Source: Chryseobacterium soli (lineage in GTDB: Bacteria; Bacteroidota; Bacteroidia; Flavobacteriales; Weeksellaceae). From it: a stretch of DNA of 64,000 nt. The notes beneath the pieces were generated by a model that saw nothing but the letters and a program-made list of their open reading frames with translations, searched no databases and had not been told where the DNA came from. The DNA lies in NCBI RefSeq assembly GCF_000737705.1, contig NZ_JPRH01000007.1, forward strand, positions 147,208-211,207, given 5' to 3'. The translations under genes and the position numbers were made by a program. Positions 37,537 to 46,658 of the stretch are shown here, piece after piece; position 1 is the stretch's first letter, and every line of letters starts with the position of its first letter.

Positions 37537-37552
37537 ATAGGATGATTTTTTA

Positions 37553-37969
37553 TTAAGATTCGCTGTTTACCAGCCCGTAATTCGCTGGGGAAGTTTCTTT
37601 CCCGAATAAACATGAAAAAATATTTTGGAATTCATGGATGTATTTGCATTTGATAGAATTACCATATATTTTCAAACCTTCCATTATTTTTCTTGAGCTT
37701 AGATCAATATCATATTTAATAAACGTTTCAGGTCTTTCGTAACGAATTCTGTGATCAGAGCTGTAAGTTCTTGAAAATCCAAATTTTTCAAGCCATTCCT
37801 CAGTAATTCTGATGGGTTTGATAGAATCTGCCGGAACTGAAATAATATGGATTGGATTTTCTATTTTAACAAAATAACCCTTTTCAACGCTTTGAAATAT
37901 TTCAGTAATCGTAAAAATCTGATTTTTATACTCGACTAAGTTTTTAATTTTAAGATCATCTACATTCAT
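37553..37969 (-). CDS. Small conserved hypothetical protein
   Basis: This 138-residue soluble protein has no signal peptide. It resembles a family of short Bacteroidota proteins that begin with a beta-rich segment (here NLVEYKNQIFTITEI). They then carry the phrase ITEEWLEKFGF (about 55-65) and end with a helix of the form IHEFQNIFSCLFGKE. Many relatives sit in phage-like or mobile regions, but nothing around this copy looks like a prophage. Function is unknown. The start at 37969 gives the family-like N-terminus. A stretch of about 200 AT-rich bases upstream holds no other gene. Confidence 0.6.
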   Translation of the reverse strand: MNVDDLKIKNLVEYKNQIFTITEIFQSVEKGYFVKIENPIHIISVPADSIKPIRITEEWLEKFGFSRTYSSDHRIRYERPETFIKYDIDLSSRKIMEGLKIYGNSIKCKYIHEFQNIFSCLFGKETSPANYGLVNSES

Positions 37970-38170
37970 AATATTTTGATTTTTTTAAGAGGTGGTACTT
38001 GGTTACTCTAGTTATTTACAAATATTATGCCTTACATCATAGATTTTATTAAAGTTTTTGTTAACAATTGTATAATTTTTTTCTACAAATTATAATTTTA
38101 TGTTAAAATTGTGTTTTTGTTGGGATTAATTTTGGACAATTGTGAAAAATGTGGTACCTGTTGAAAAAAA

Positions 38171-39358
38171 TTACTCTTGCTTATTTTTGGTAACAGTCAT
38201 AAGGAAAGAGACTCCGACGAATACGATCAGAACGATGGTGAAAATAGGCCATGAAGTGGCATTAAGCAAATATCCCGTGGCACTTCCTAAAAAGCTTGAT
38301 CCAAAATAGTAAAACAGCCAATACATAGACGTAGCCGAAGATTTGCCTTGTTTAGCATGCAGCGCTGCCATCTGGCTTGCCATCGTGTGGGCCGCGAAAA
38401 AGGAGAGCGTAAATATTCCCAAACCTGAAATAACAAGATAAATATTCGTAGAGATCAGTAGACAAAGTCCCAAAAGCATGCAAAGTATTGCACCTTTCAG
38501 AATATACTTTTTATCAAACCTTCCGGAAAGCCTGCTCGTAATCATGGTTCCCAGTACTCCAAAAGTGTACATTAAAAATATAAAAGCAATCACAAAATGA
38601 TTCAGTGAAAAAGGTGCTGCTTCTAACCGAAAGGTGAGGTAATTATACACACTCACGAAAACTCCCATCAATAATGCAGCGATACCATAAAGCCGAAGCA
38701 TATAGGGATCCGTTAAAAAGACTCTCATCTGCTTTACTTTCAGGGAATAATCCACCTTTTGAGGATGAAAGAATTTTGATTCCGGGAACAGTTTCCAGAA
38801 TACCAATCCTAAAAGCAGGCTTTCTATTCCAATAATAAGAACTGCATTTCTCCATCCGAATTCCCCGGCTAAAATAGTGGCAGATATTCTTCCGCTCATT
38901 CCGCCGATTGTATTTCCGCTGAGATACATACTGATTGCCAGAGGCACCACCATACTGCTGACCTCCTCTGTAAGATAGGCAAGGGCGACGGCAGAGACCC
39001 CAGAAACAACAAATCCTTTCAATACACCAATAACGATGAGTAAGGGGAGACTGGGAATCCAGGTGGAGATAATCGTAAAGAATGCTGATGAGATAAGGGA
39101 AAACGTCATCAGTTTTTTTCGTGAATAACTGTCTGCCTGAAAAGCAAAAAATAACAATCCGCAAGCCATGCCTATAGTGGTTGAAGAAACAAGCAGAGAG
39201 CTATCGCCAACGGTTGTTTTAAAATGTTCTGCTACCATTGGCAGCAATGGCTGAAAAAGATAAAGCTGGGCAAAAACAGAAAGTCCTGAAAAGAAAATAC
39301 AAAGTTTTATATATCGAAAGCGGAGGCTTCCCTTATCTGCTTTTTCAGATGTATTCAT
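38171..39358 (-). CDS. MFS efflux transporter
   Basis: The 395-residue protein has about 12 predicted membrane segments and the MFS loop 2-3 signature here as FQADSYSRKKLM (about 73-84). It resembles the YnfM/AraJ-type drug or sugar efflux proteins. The substrate is unknown. It lies 107 bases after a membrane-bound AraC-type regulator on the same strand, and the spacer holds the second copy of a conserved box. Regulation by that neighbour is therefore likely. Confidence 0.82.
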   Translation of the reverse strand: MNTSEKADKGSLRFRYIKLCIFFSGLSVFAQLYLFQPLLPMVAEHFKTTVGDSSLLVSSTTIGMACGLLFFAFQADSYSRKKLMTFSLISSAFFTIISTWIPSLPLLIVIGVLKGFVVSGVSAVALAYLTEEVSSMVVPLAISMYLSGNTIGGMSGRISATILAGEFGWRNAVLIIGIESLLLGLVFWKLFPESKFFHPQKVDYSLKVKQMRVFLTDPYMLRLYGIAALLMGVFVSVYNYLTFRLEAAPFSLNHFVIAFIFLMYTFGVLGTMITSRLSGRFDKKYILKGAILCMLLGLCLLISTNIYLVISGLGIFTLSFFAAHTMASQMAALHAKQGKSSATSMYWLFYYFGSSFLGSATGYLLNATSWPIFTIVLIVFVGVSFLMTVTKNKQE

Positions 39359-39429
39359 AGAGTTGGAATTAAAAACTCATCTATAGATAAAGAGTTTTCT
39401 TTATCCTGTAAAGTTCCTGATAATTTCCC

Positions 39430-39476
39430 AATCTGTAAAACGCTTTATTTCGATAATATTCATCGTTAAAACCGAT
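39430..39476 (-). promoter_or_regulatory. Conserved upstream box, copy 2
   Basis: AATCTGTAAAAC (39430-39441) and AAAACCGAT (39468-39476) occur with the same 38-base offset as at 35501-35547. The box overlaps the last codons of the AraC-type gene and precedes the MFS gene. See the copy at 35481. Confidence 0.6.
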
Positions 39477-40443
39477 TATCAATTTCCTGTTTGCTGGTAA
39501 TATATTCTGAAGGTGTAATCTTTTCAATCTGCTTAAAAACACGGTTAAAGGTAGACTGATTAGAAAATCCAGCCTCCGTATAAATATAGAGCAGGGTTAC
39601 CTTTTCGATATCATTTTCGTCAAGAAGCTCTTTAACACAGTTGATTCTGTAAATATTCAGGTAATTATTGAAATTTGGATGTCCTTTATACCGGATTGCT
39701 TGTGAAATATATCTGCTGTTGATGTTTAATGCTACAGAAAGCTTTGAAATATTAAAATTGATATCCTTATAGAACTTTTTGTCTTTCATTTCTGCTTCGA
39801 TCTTTTCAAACAGTTCTTCATAAAAGGCAGGTTCTTTTTCCTGGCCTAAAGCCGTTTTGTCTTCACCTTTCACCTTTTCTTCCACCTGATTATATATTTC
39901 CACCTTTCTTATTTTGTCTTTGAAATAAACAAGAAGTAAAAATACAGCCAGATTAGAGAGCAAAAGAAAAGTATCGGTCATTTTTATATCTTCTGCACTG
40001 TGCTTTTGGAAATTGAAATGAAAAATTTTAGTAACCAAGAAACCTAAAATGATATTTAAAACAACATATATGCTATATATCACGACATATTTTCTTGTAA
40101 AAAAAATATAGGCCCCCAGGGGAATGGGCAGAAGCCATACAAAACTGGCCACAGAATTATCCCAGAAGGCAAGCATGACATAAAAGTTGTAGATGGGTGC
40201 TATAATTATGTAAGCATGAACCAAGCTTTCAATTCTATAGTTTTTTCTAATAATAAAAAAGGAGTAGACTGAAAAGAATAAACCGCCAAAGAGATACCAT
40301 GACATGATTTTATCCGGAATAAGAAAAGTAAAAATAAGGGCATATATAAGAACAATGAATGCCATTAAAATGGTATAGGAATGGATCAGATCTTTTTTGT
40401 ATTGAACGATCTTTTCTTGTGTTGTGTTTTCTTTCATTTTCAT
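39466..40443 (-). CDS. Membrane-anchored AraC-family transcriptional regulator
   Basis: The protein has 325 residues from ATG 40443. The N-terminal half carries about six hydrophobic segments (about 20-185). A short linker and a C-terminal AraC DNA-binding domain with two helix-turn-helix motifs (about 225-320, with FNISKLSVALNINSRYISQAI and GFSNQSTFNRVFKQIEKITPSEY) follow. A membrane sensor fused to AraC is common in flavobacteria. It probably controls the following MFS gene and the reductase that share a duplicated upstream box. A TTG at 40455 extends the frame but is unneeded. Confidence 0.82.
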   Translation of the reverse strand: MKMKENTTQEKIVQYKKDLIHSYTILMAFIVLIYALIFTFLIPDKIMSWYLFGGLFFSVYSFFIIRKNYRIESLVHAYIIIAPIYNFYVMLAFWDNSVASFVWLLPIPLGAYIFFTRKYVVIYSIYVVLNIILGFLVTKIFHFNFQKHSAEDIKMTDTFLLLSNLAVFLLLVYFKDKIRKVEIYNQVEEKVKGEDKTALGQEKEPAFYEELFEKIEAEMKDKKFYKDINFNISKLSVALNINSRYISQAIRYKGHPNFNNYLNIYRINCVKELLDENDIEKVTLLYIYTEAGFSNQSTFNRVFKQIEKITPSEYITSKQEIDNRF

Positions 40444-40973
40444 CTGCTTTTTCAATAGGAGTTAATTATATCTCAAAGTCTTTCAGTCATAAAATTGGGA
40501 TAAGTAGACTGGTGTAAATTATTGATTTATAATCTTTTGTTTTTATGATCCGTTCGGTCTTTTTCATTGCTCTACTCCAATTTTTTTTTGCCGTAGCAGA
40601 TAAATTTGCACAAAATACATAAAGGACAAAGATAAAAAAAAGTTAATGAAATGTGATATATGTCCTTTGTTTTATAAAGAAACTAAATTAAAGAGGGTTA
40701 TAAATACATCAAGAAAATACAGGTATTGGTAAGCTTCCTGCAATTATATTTTTATATATACAGCTGTGCGACCAAGTAGGAATCCGTAATACAAGGGCTT
40801 TGTAAGAAAAAATAATTGCCGTTCATTGGATAATAAAATTAAAAATGGTTTATTCTTTTTTTTATAGCTTTATAATATTTAAGTGAAAAAAAATTTATTA
40901 AAAGAGAAAAATGTATTTTTTGCAGATAATTTTTTAATTGATTATCATTGTATCTATAAAACACTTTTCGCAA
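40444..40973. other. 530-bp divergent intergenic region
   Basis: It separates the AraC-type gene (minus) from the antiporter (plus). TATCTTTG is present on the minus strand at 40627-40634, about 185 bases before the regulator, and TAAATTTG on the plus strand at 40601-40608, more than 360 bases before the antiporter. Neither has a well-spaced -33 TTG. No gene is visible. Confidence 0.45.
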
Positions 40974-42557
40974 ATGATAGAGCATTTTCAATTCTATTTA
41001 TCCCTTATTGTAGCCATTATATTACTGATCATGCTGGCGAATAAAATAAAAGTCGCGTATCCGGTACTGCTTGTCGTTGCTGGATTACTGATCAGCTTCA
41101 TACCGGGAATTCCGGCCATTCATATAGATCCTGAACTTATTTTCATTATTTTCCTGCCCCCATTATTGTATGAGGCTGCATGGTCTATCTCATGGAAAGA
41201 ATTATGGAAGTGGCGGCGCATTATCGGAAGTTTTGCTTTTGTAGTCGTTTTCCTTACTGCAATTTCTGTGGCATTTGTTGCCAATTATTTTATTCCTGGA
41301 TTTTCTTTGGCGCTTGGTTTTTTATTGGGTGGAATCGTTTCGCCGCCGGATGCAGTAAGTGCGAGTGCTATTTTAAAATTTGTGAAAATTCCAAAAAGAA
41401 TGTCTTCTATTTTAGAAGGAGAAAGCCTGCTGAATGATGCTTCTTCACTGATCATTTTACGCTTTGCTCTTATTGCTGTAGCGACAGGACAGTTTATCTG
41501 GTACGAAGCGGCTTTCAGCTTCTCTTGGATGGTAATAGGAGGAACCGGAGTAGGACTTTTAATTGGATGGCTGTTTATGAAAGCTCATAAATATCTTCCC
41601 ACAGATGCCAGCATGGATACGATACTTACTATTGTGGCTCCGTATGCTATGTATATTGCTGCGGAGGAAGTACACAGTTCAGGAGTGCTGGCGGTTGTAA
41701 GTGGTGGACTGCTGCTTTCCAACAGAAGACATCGATTTTTAAGTGCTTCATCCCGATTGCGTGGAATCAACGTATGGGAAAGCCTGGTTTTTGTTTTGAA
41801 TGGATTGGTATTTCTGTTAATCGGTTTAGATCTTCCGGAGATTGTTTCCGGGCTTGGAGGAGTAAGTGTTTCCGCAGCAATAGGATATGGGCTTCTGATC
41901 ACTGCTGTTTTAATTGTCGTTAGGATTTTATCAGCCTATGGAGCAGTTATTGTGACGTTAATCGCTCGAAACTTTATCACGGTAGCAGATACGAGAAGTC
42001 CCGGTTTTAAAGCACCACTGATTATGGGATGGACCGGTATGCGTGGAGTGGTATCATTAGCGGCAGCTCTTTCAATCCCAACAAAATTATATGTTGGCGG
42101 CCCTGATTTCCCTCAAAGAAATCTTATTTTGTTCATTACTTTTATCGTTATTCTTACCACTTTACTTCTTCAGGGGCTTAGCCTTCCATATCTTATTAAA
42201 AAAATAAATCTGCCTTCATTCAATGATCATCTTCCCGATGAAGAATCGGATGAGCTTATTAAAAGAGAGATGTCGAGATTTGCGTTAGATCATCTCACAG
42301 ACCATTATGGAGAAGTGCTTGTGAAAAGTCCTTTTTTACAGCAGCTTCATGAAAAATGGAAAATTAAAGTTGATGAAGATACTGATGTGAAACTCACTCC
42401 AGAGATCAAAAACGCCTATCTGGATGTTCTTGATAAGCAGAGAATGTGGCTTATTGAACAGAATCATGATAATGACCAGCGGTTCGACGAGGATATCATC
42501 AGAAAGCATTTAATGAAAATAGATCTGGAAGAAGAACGAATTCTTTTGATGCACTAA
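40974..42557 (+). CDS. Na+/H+ antiporter, CPA1 family
   Basis: The 527-residue protein has 11-12 membrane segments (about 5-410). The CPA1 signatures IIFLPPLLYEAAW, GGIVSPPDAVSASAI and the paired ND site in EGESLLNDASSLI are intact. A hydrophilic cytoplasmic tail (about 420-527) follows. It exports Na+ in exchange for protons across the inner membrane. I use ATG 40974 (MIEHFQFYLS) because the longer frame begins with a TTG and adds an unconserved stretch. Confidence 0.9.
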   Translation: MIEHFQFYLSLIVAIILLIMLANKIKVAYPVLLVVAGLLISFIPGIPAIHIDPELIFIIFLPPLLYEAAWSISWKELWKWRRIIGSFAFVVVFLTAISVAFVANYFIPGFSLALGFLLGGIVSPPDAVSASAILKFVKIPKRMSSILEGESLLNDASSLIILRFALIAVATGQFIWYEAAFSFSWMVIGGTGVGLLIGWLFMKAHKYLPTDASMDTILTIVAPYAMYIAAEEVHSSGVLAVVSGGLLLSNRRHRFLSASSRLRGINVWESLVFVLNGLVFLLIGLDLPEIVSGLGGVSVSAAIGYGLLITAVLIVVRILSAYGAVIVTLIARNFITVADTRSPGFKAPLIMGWTGMRGVVSLAAALSIPTKLYVGGPDFPQRNLILFITFIVILTTLLLQGLSLPYLIKKINLPSFNDHLPDEESDELIKREMSRFALDHLTDHYGEVLVKSPFLQQLHEKWKIKVDEDTDVKLTPEIKNAYLDVLDKQRMWLIEQNHDNDQRFDEDIIRKHLMKIDLEEERILLMH

Positions 42558-42668
42558 AGCAACCATCTTAATCAGTCTGAAATAATCATTTTAAGGTTAT
42601 ACAATGTCTTTTATGGATGCTGTAGGGTAGGGCTTATCTTTTTAAACAGCCATCTGTTTTATAATTTC

Positions 42669-42695
42669 TACATTTGTATACATTTAATAGATTTG
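42669..42695 (+). promoter_or_regulatory. -7 boxes of the LysR gene
   Basis: TACATTTG (42669-42676) and TAGATTTG (42688-42695) both match TAnnTTTG. The first gives a leader of about 17 bases before ATG 42700 and is the better candidate; the second would be leaderless. Confidence 0.5.
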
Positions 42696-42699
42696 TAAA

Positions 42700-43569
42700 A
42701 TGGAGCTCAGACAGATTCGTTATTTTCTGAAAGCAAAAGAACTGCTTAATTTTACAGAAGCGGCTAATCAGCTTTACATTAGCCAGAGTACGCTGTCCCA
42801 GCAAATCAGGCAGCTTGAGGAAGAACTCGGAATCCCATTATTTAATCGGATAGGGAAGCGTATAGTTTTAACGGAAGCCGGAAGCATTTTTGCAGGATAT
42901 GCAGAAAAAAGCCTGCTGAAGTCACAGGAAGGATTTCTTGCGCTGCAGGATTTACAGGAATTAAAAGGAGGAGAACTCAATATTGGAGTTACCTATGGAA
43001 TGCGCCAGACTTTAATACAGCCTCTGATCAGTTTTTCGAAAGAATATCCGGATATTAAGTTTAATATTATATTTGGAACCACTTCCGAGCTGATGGATAA
43101 ACTGCAGCATCTGGAACTGGATTTTGCTCTTACTTTTGCAGCAGGAAACAGACAGGAAATCTTTACTTATCATCCTCTTTTTACATCTCCAATGACTTTG
43201 GTAGCGTCCAGGAATTCAGAATGGGCGCACAAAAAAAGCGTCACTCTGAAAGAAATTGCAGATCTTCCTTTGGCGATGCCCGCAAAAGGCTACAGTACTA
43301 CCAGATTCGTAACTGAGGCATTTGGAAGCAGTGGATTATCACCCAGGATTTTTATTGAAATTAACGATATCCCCACGTTGCTGGAATTGGCCAAAAGTGG
43401 AAACTGGTACACTATTTTGGCACAAACCACTATGACAGAAAATGGCGAGCTTATTACGATCCCGATAAAAGGAAAGAATATGATCCGCACCGCTATGCTG
43501 GTCACTCTGAAAGATGCTTACGAAAAAAAAGCCATGAAGGTTTTTTATACTTTTCTTATTGTAAAGTAG
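42700..43569 (+). CDS. LysR-family transcriptional regulator (CynR-like)
   Basis: The 289-residue regulator has an N-terminal winged helix (1-60, with NFTEAANQLYISQSTLSQQI as the HTH). The effector-binding domain (about 90-285) starts with LNIGVTYGMRQTL. The divergent or adjacent target usual for LysR is not obvious: the upstream antiporter is on the same strand and the downstream gap is 639 bases. The effector is unknown. Confidence 0.88.
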   Translation: MELRQIRYFLKAKELLNFTEAANQLYISQSTLSQQIRQLEEELGIPLFNRIGKRIVLTEAGSIFAGYAEKSLLKSQEGFLALQDLQELKGGELNIGVTYGMRQTLIQPLISFSKEYPDIKFNIIFGTTSELMDKLQHLELDFALTFAAGNRQEIFTYHPLFTSPMTLVASRNSEWAHKKSVTLKEIADLPLAMPAKGYSTTRFVTEAFGSSGLSPRIFIEINDIPTLLELAKSGNWYTILAQTTMTENGELITIPIKGKNMIRTAMLVTLKDAYEKKAMKVFYTFLIVK

Positions 43570-44106
43570 AAATAAGTGAAATTTTATCAATTCATTATTC
43601 CTCAATGATACCGCCTTGTGCTGTTCTAATTTTCAATACTTTTCATAAAAAACCAGAACATCATTTACTTTTGGGCTAAATTAATTTATCAGTAATAATT
43701 TAATATTAATATGTATTGAATTATATTTTTTGTTAATATTTTGAATTATTTATCTCTTTATGGTGTTTTGTTTGCGATTAATTATTACATTTACGTAAGC
43801 TAAAACAAAATAACCAAAATTTGATATAGAAAAAACGGTATTATCTATTAGAATGATCCTTGCAATTTTTTTTTTGCTTTTTCATAGGAGTGTTTAGGTT
43901 GGGATTAATGCAACATCACTCAATCAATATTTGATAGAAATAGCTAAAGAGCAATAAGATCAGCAGTAAGAATACATTAAATACAAATAGCAGCAAAGGA
44001 AAGTTTATCATTATCCCTCATAGTCATAGATTACAAAGTGTTGCCAGTGGCTGTATCATTGATTTAAACCTTATCAATCCGATACCCGATTCTAATGCAC
44101 AAATAC

Positions 44107-44137
44107 AAGCCGGATGAAAATATCTGGCTTTTTTATA
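44107..44137 (+). terminator. Plus-strand terminator with no upstream gene nearby
   Basis: AAGCCGGAT (44107-44115) pairs with ATCTGGCTT (44122-44130) with one G-T wobble and is followed by TTTTAT. Only the distant LysR gene lies upstream on this strand. Confidence 0.55.
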
Positions 44138-44145
44138 ACACAAAA

Positions 44146-44172
44146 GTCCCCCAAAAAAATGGGAGACTTCAT
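44146..44172 (-). terminator. Terminator of the DUF1349 gene
   Basis: Read on the minus strand, AAGTCTCCCA and the near complement TGGGGGACTT flank a short T-rich loop and are followed by TTGTG. It lies about 40 bases after the stop of the gene at 44209. Confidence 0.55.
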
Positions 44173-44208
44173 AAAAATTGACTGTATATTGAAATATAAT
44201 TCAATCGG

Positions 44209-44856
44209 TTATTTATTGTTTTCGAGCCACTTAAGGCGACGCTGATCCGGAAGTGTTTTTACTTTAAAATTCTCGAAAACTGCGCTGAATCCGTTACCAT
44301 CGGGGCAGGCTGCCATCAGACCGACCATAACGGGGGTGTTGTCCTGCAGATAAGCATTGCGCATCAGGATATAATTTTTATCATCAAAAGAGTAGAAGAT
44401 TTCAACTGCATCAAGTCTTCTTACCGCTTTTATCCATACCATAGCCGGTGTTTTATCTATTGTGATCACACTCCAGTCGCTGGTAGTATGAGTAACCACT
44501 GTACTCAGGTTGTATTTTCCATCTACGAATTCAATTCCGGCTTTGATGTAGTTTTCTTTGTCAATTCTCAGCATCAATCCCATCTGATCGAATCTGGCTT
44601 TATAATTCCCGGTAATTTTTACCTTTGCTTCAAACTCGCCACCGTAGGTTGTATAGTAGAATGGGGCATCATCAACGGTAAAGCCATAATGGGAAATTCT
44701 CCAGTAATCACTTTGTGGCGTAACAAACATAGATAGGCTGTTGTTTTTGATTTCCCATTTTTCAGGTTCATTAAACCATGTCATCTTTTCTAATGTCTGT
44801 GCAGTATTCTTTTGAAATATAATCAGTGTACAGAAACTTAAAATCAATCTCTTCAT
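44209..44856 (-). CDS. Exported DUF1349 concanavalin-like protein
   Basis: The 215-residue protein has a signal peptide (about 1-19, ending NTAQ) and one beta-sandwich of the DUF1349/YesU-like concanavalin superfamily. This is recognisable from WYFNEP-like openings (here MTWFNEPEKWEI), DQMGLMLRIDKENYIKAGIEF and PVMVGLMAACPDGNGFSAVFENF. Such proteins may bind or act on glycans, but the activity is unproven. ATG 44856 gives the signal peptide; the frame extends further but without one. A well-formed promoter lies upstream. Confidence 0.8.
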   Translation of the reverse strand: MKRLILSFCTLIIFQKNTAQTLEKMTWFNEPEKWEIKNNSLSMFVTPQSDYWRISHYGFTVDDAPFYYTTYGGEFEAKVKITGNYKARFDQMGLMLRIDKENYIKAGIEFVDGKYNLSTVVTHTTSDWSVITIDKTPAMVWIKAVRRLDAVEIFYSFDDKNYILMRNAYLQDNTPVMVGLMAACPDGNGFSAVFENFKVKTLPDQRRLKWLENNK

Positions 44857-44888
44857 TGGATATAACTGAGTGTAAATTGTTACTTTAG

Positions 44889-44919
44889 CAAAAGTATAAT
44901 TAAACCCGAATTTCAACAA
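44889..44919 (-). promoter_or_regulatory. Promoter of the DUF1349 gene
   Basis: On the minus strand TTG at 44916-44914 (or 44919-44917) precedes TACTTTTG (44896-44889) by 17 (or 20) bases, a full match to the flavobacterial TTG-N17-23-TAnnTTTG promoter. Confidence 0.65.
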
Positions 44920-44938
44920 TACTTATAAATAACCATTT

Positions 44939-45682
44939 ATGGAAATCAAGGATAAGCTGAGTGACACGTTGCTGAATAATGCTGGAGAAAAATGCCTTCT
45001 GGATGTAGAAGTATACAAACAAAGAGCTTTGGTGTATTCACAGATGGAAGGTGCTATTTCTGTATTAAGTGATATGCAGGCAGATAAAAGCTATGTGTAT
45101 CAATCCAAAGCAGCGCTGGAACTGGGATTAAACCTTACGGAAAACCTCTCGGAAATAGATTCTATCTGGGAAGAAGAGATCATCAGAAAAATACATCCGG
45201 ATGATAAGCTTAAAAAATATATCCATGAATTAAGATTCTTTAAACTTATGGATTCAATGAATCCTCAGGACCGAGCTGACTATAATGTACTGTCAAAAAT
45301 CAGGATGAAAGATAAGAATGACGAATACCGTTTTGTAAAGCACCGGATGTTTTATATTTATTCTCCTCATAATGGTCGTTTGCGGTTTGCATTATGTTTG
45401 TATAATATTGCGCTGGATCAATCCTTGCTTTCTTCTTCGGAATTTTTAATTATAAACGCCATAAAAGGAGAAATAGCGGTAAAAGATAAACTCAATTACG
45501 AAAATATTTTATCCAAAAGAGAGCTGGAAATTTTAAAATACGTGGGTGACGGATATGCGAGCAAAGAAATTGCAGACCTTCTATTTATAAGCATCAATAC
45601 AGTAAGCAGACACCGTCAGAATATTCTGGAAAAACTAAAAGTGAAAAACTCTATAAAAGCATTTAAAGACAGTTTTCACTAA
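44939..45682 (+). CDS. LuxR-family transcriptional regulator
   Basis: The 247-residue protein has a C-terminal LuxR-type HTH (about 183-240) with LSKRELEILKYVGDGYASKE and SINTVSRHRQNILEKL intact. The N-terminal half looks PAS-like and may sense a ligand, but no receiver Asp is evident. It is divergent from the DUF1349 gene and 89 bases upstream of a short AraC-type regulator. Targets are unknown. Confidence 0.82.
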   Translation: MEIKDKLSDTLLNNAGEKCLLDVEVYKQRALVYSQMEGAISVLSDMQADKSYVYQSKAALELGLNLTENLSEIDSIWEEEIIRKIHPDDKLKKYIHELRFFKLMDSMNPQDRADYNVLSKIRMKDKNDEYRFVKHRMFYIYSPHNGRLRFALCLYNIALDQSLLSSSEFLIINAIKGEIAVKDKLNYENILSKRELEILKYVGDGYASKEIADLLFISINTVSRHRQNILEKLKVKNSIKAFKDSFH

Positions 45683-45771
45683 ACCTGTTCTTTTTTATAT
45701 TTCCGAAAAGCTCACCGCAGTATTTTTGATGGATATTCTTAAATTTATCAATTCAATCAACACTATATACT

Positions 45772-46152
45772 ATGCATAATGATGAAAAAAGAATAAAAAG
45801 AGGAGAAGAAATCTGCAGTCAGTATTTTACCTTGCTGGAAAAGCACATTAAAGATGTAATTTCCGGGACTGTTCCTGAATTTATGAAACTGAATGAAATA
45901 GCAGGAGAAATGGCAATTTCTCATCAGCATCTTACAGACACTGTGAAAAAAGAAAAAGGAAATCATCCTTGCTATTTTTACGATAAAGAAATTATTGAGC
46001 AAGCCAAAACCATGCTTGCTGAGTCTGATAAAACTGTTGCAGAAGTCGCGCGTATTTTCACTTACGATCCATCCAATTTTTCAAAATTCTTTAAAAAAAT
46101 GACAGGGATTACCCCGGGTCAATTCAGAAAAGAAAAAAGACCATCATATTAA
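45772..46152 (+). CDS. Short AraC-type DNA-binding protein
   Basis: The 126-residue protein is essentially an isolated AraC DNA-binding domain. The first HTH is in LNEIAGEMAISHQHLTDTV and the second in KTVAEVARIFTYDPSNFSKF, ending with the family phrase MTGITPGQFR. There is no sensory domain, so it may act alone in the manner of SoxS/MarA or with the LuxR neighbour. The second helix has TYDPSNFSKFFKK where GF-type residues are usual, a normal flavobacterial variant. Confidence 0.8.
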   Translation: MHNDEKRIKRGEEICSQYFTLLEKHIKDVISGTVPEFMKLNEIAGEMAISHQHLTDTVKKEKGNHPCYFYDKEIIEQAKTMLAESDKTVAEVARIFTYDPSNFSKFFKKMTGITPGQFRKEKRPSY

Positions 46153-46658
46153 TAAGTCTGAAATATGTTCGTCATTACTATTTTCAATATGCATCTTGCC
46201 ATTACTTAGCAGTTCATTATCTTTGAACGAGATCATTCTTATTTATTTTTTTATTCGCTAAAAGTGATATATATTAAATTTTTCCCTATAAACACTGTGT
46301 TTCTGGATTAATAATAAGAAATTGTATGCGTACTGTTTTATTCTTAAATCGGGAAGATATTAGGACAAATGAAATTTAATATTTTATAAATGAGAAGGTT
46401 GTGGAAAAATTGATTTTTTTTTACGTTTTATATACCATAATCCTTTTATGGTCTTCTTTTTTTTATTAGATTTATATAGATAAAAAACTAATAATCTGTA
46501 ACAAAAATCATAAAGATTCAATAATATGTGAAGGAATCTGGTTTTCAGTTATTAAGATTTAAATAGTATTTGTGTAATAATATTTAAATCCGAATGACAA
46601 CTTGAGCAATTCCAAATAATCATATATTTGTTTCATTAAACAACTAACAAAATTAAGG
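46153..46658. other. 506-bp intergenic region with two promoters
   Basis: No gene is seen. TTG (46196-46198), 19 bases, TATCTTTG (46218-46225) is a consensus promoter about 430 bases from the next gene. A second consensus promoter lies at 46602-46630. The first may give a long leader or a small RNA. Confidence 0.45.
46602..46630 (+). promoter_or_regulatory. Promoter of the alpha-oxoamine synthase operon
   Basis: TTG at 46602-46604, an 18-base spacer and TATATTTG at 46623-46630 match the flavobacterial consensus. ATG 46659 follows after a leader of about 20 bases. Confidence 0.7.

Larger units (their letters stand above)
43570..44208. other. 639-bp gap with a possible small transcript
   Basis: No protein gene is credible. 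TACTTTTG at 43666-43673 matches TAnnTTTG on the plus strand, and a terminator hairpin lies at 44107-44137 on the same strand, over 500 bases after the LysR stop. Together they could bound a non-coding RNA, but no conserved structure is recognised. Confidence 0.3.

Noticed and set aside
37553..37969. Prophage remnant around the small hypothetical gene
   Set aside because: Similar small proteins occur in phage regions, but no integrase, structural gene or attachment site is seen nearby.
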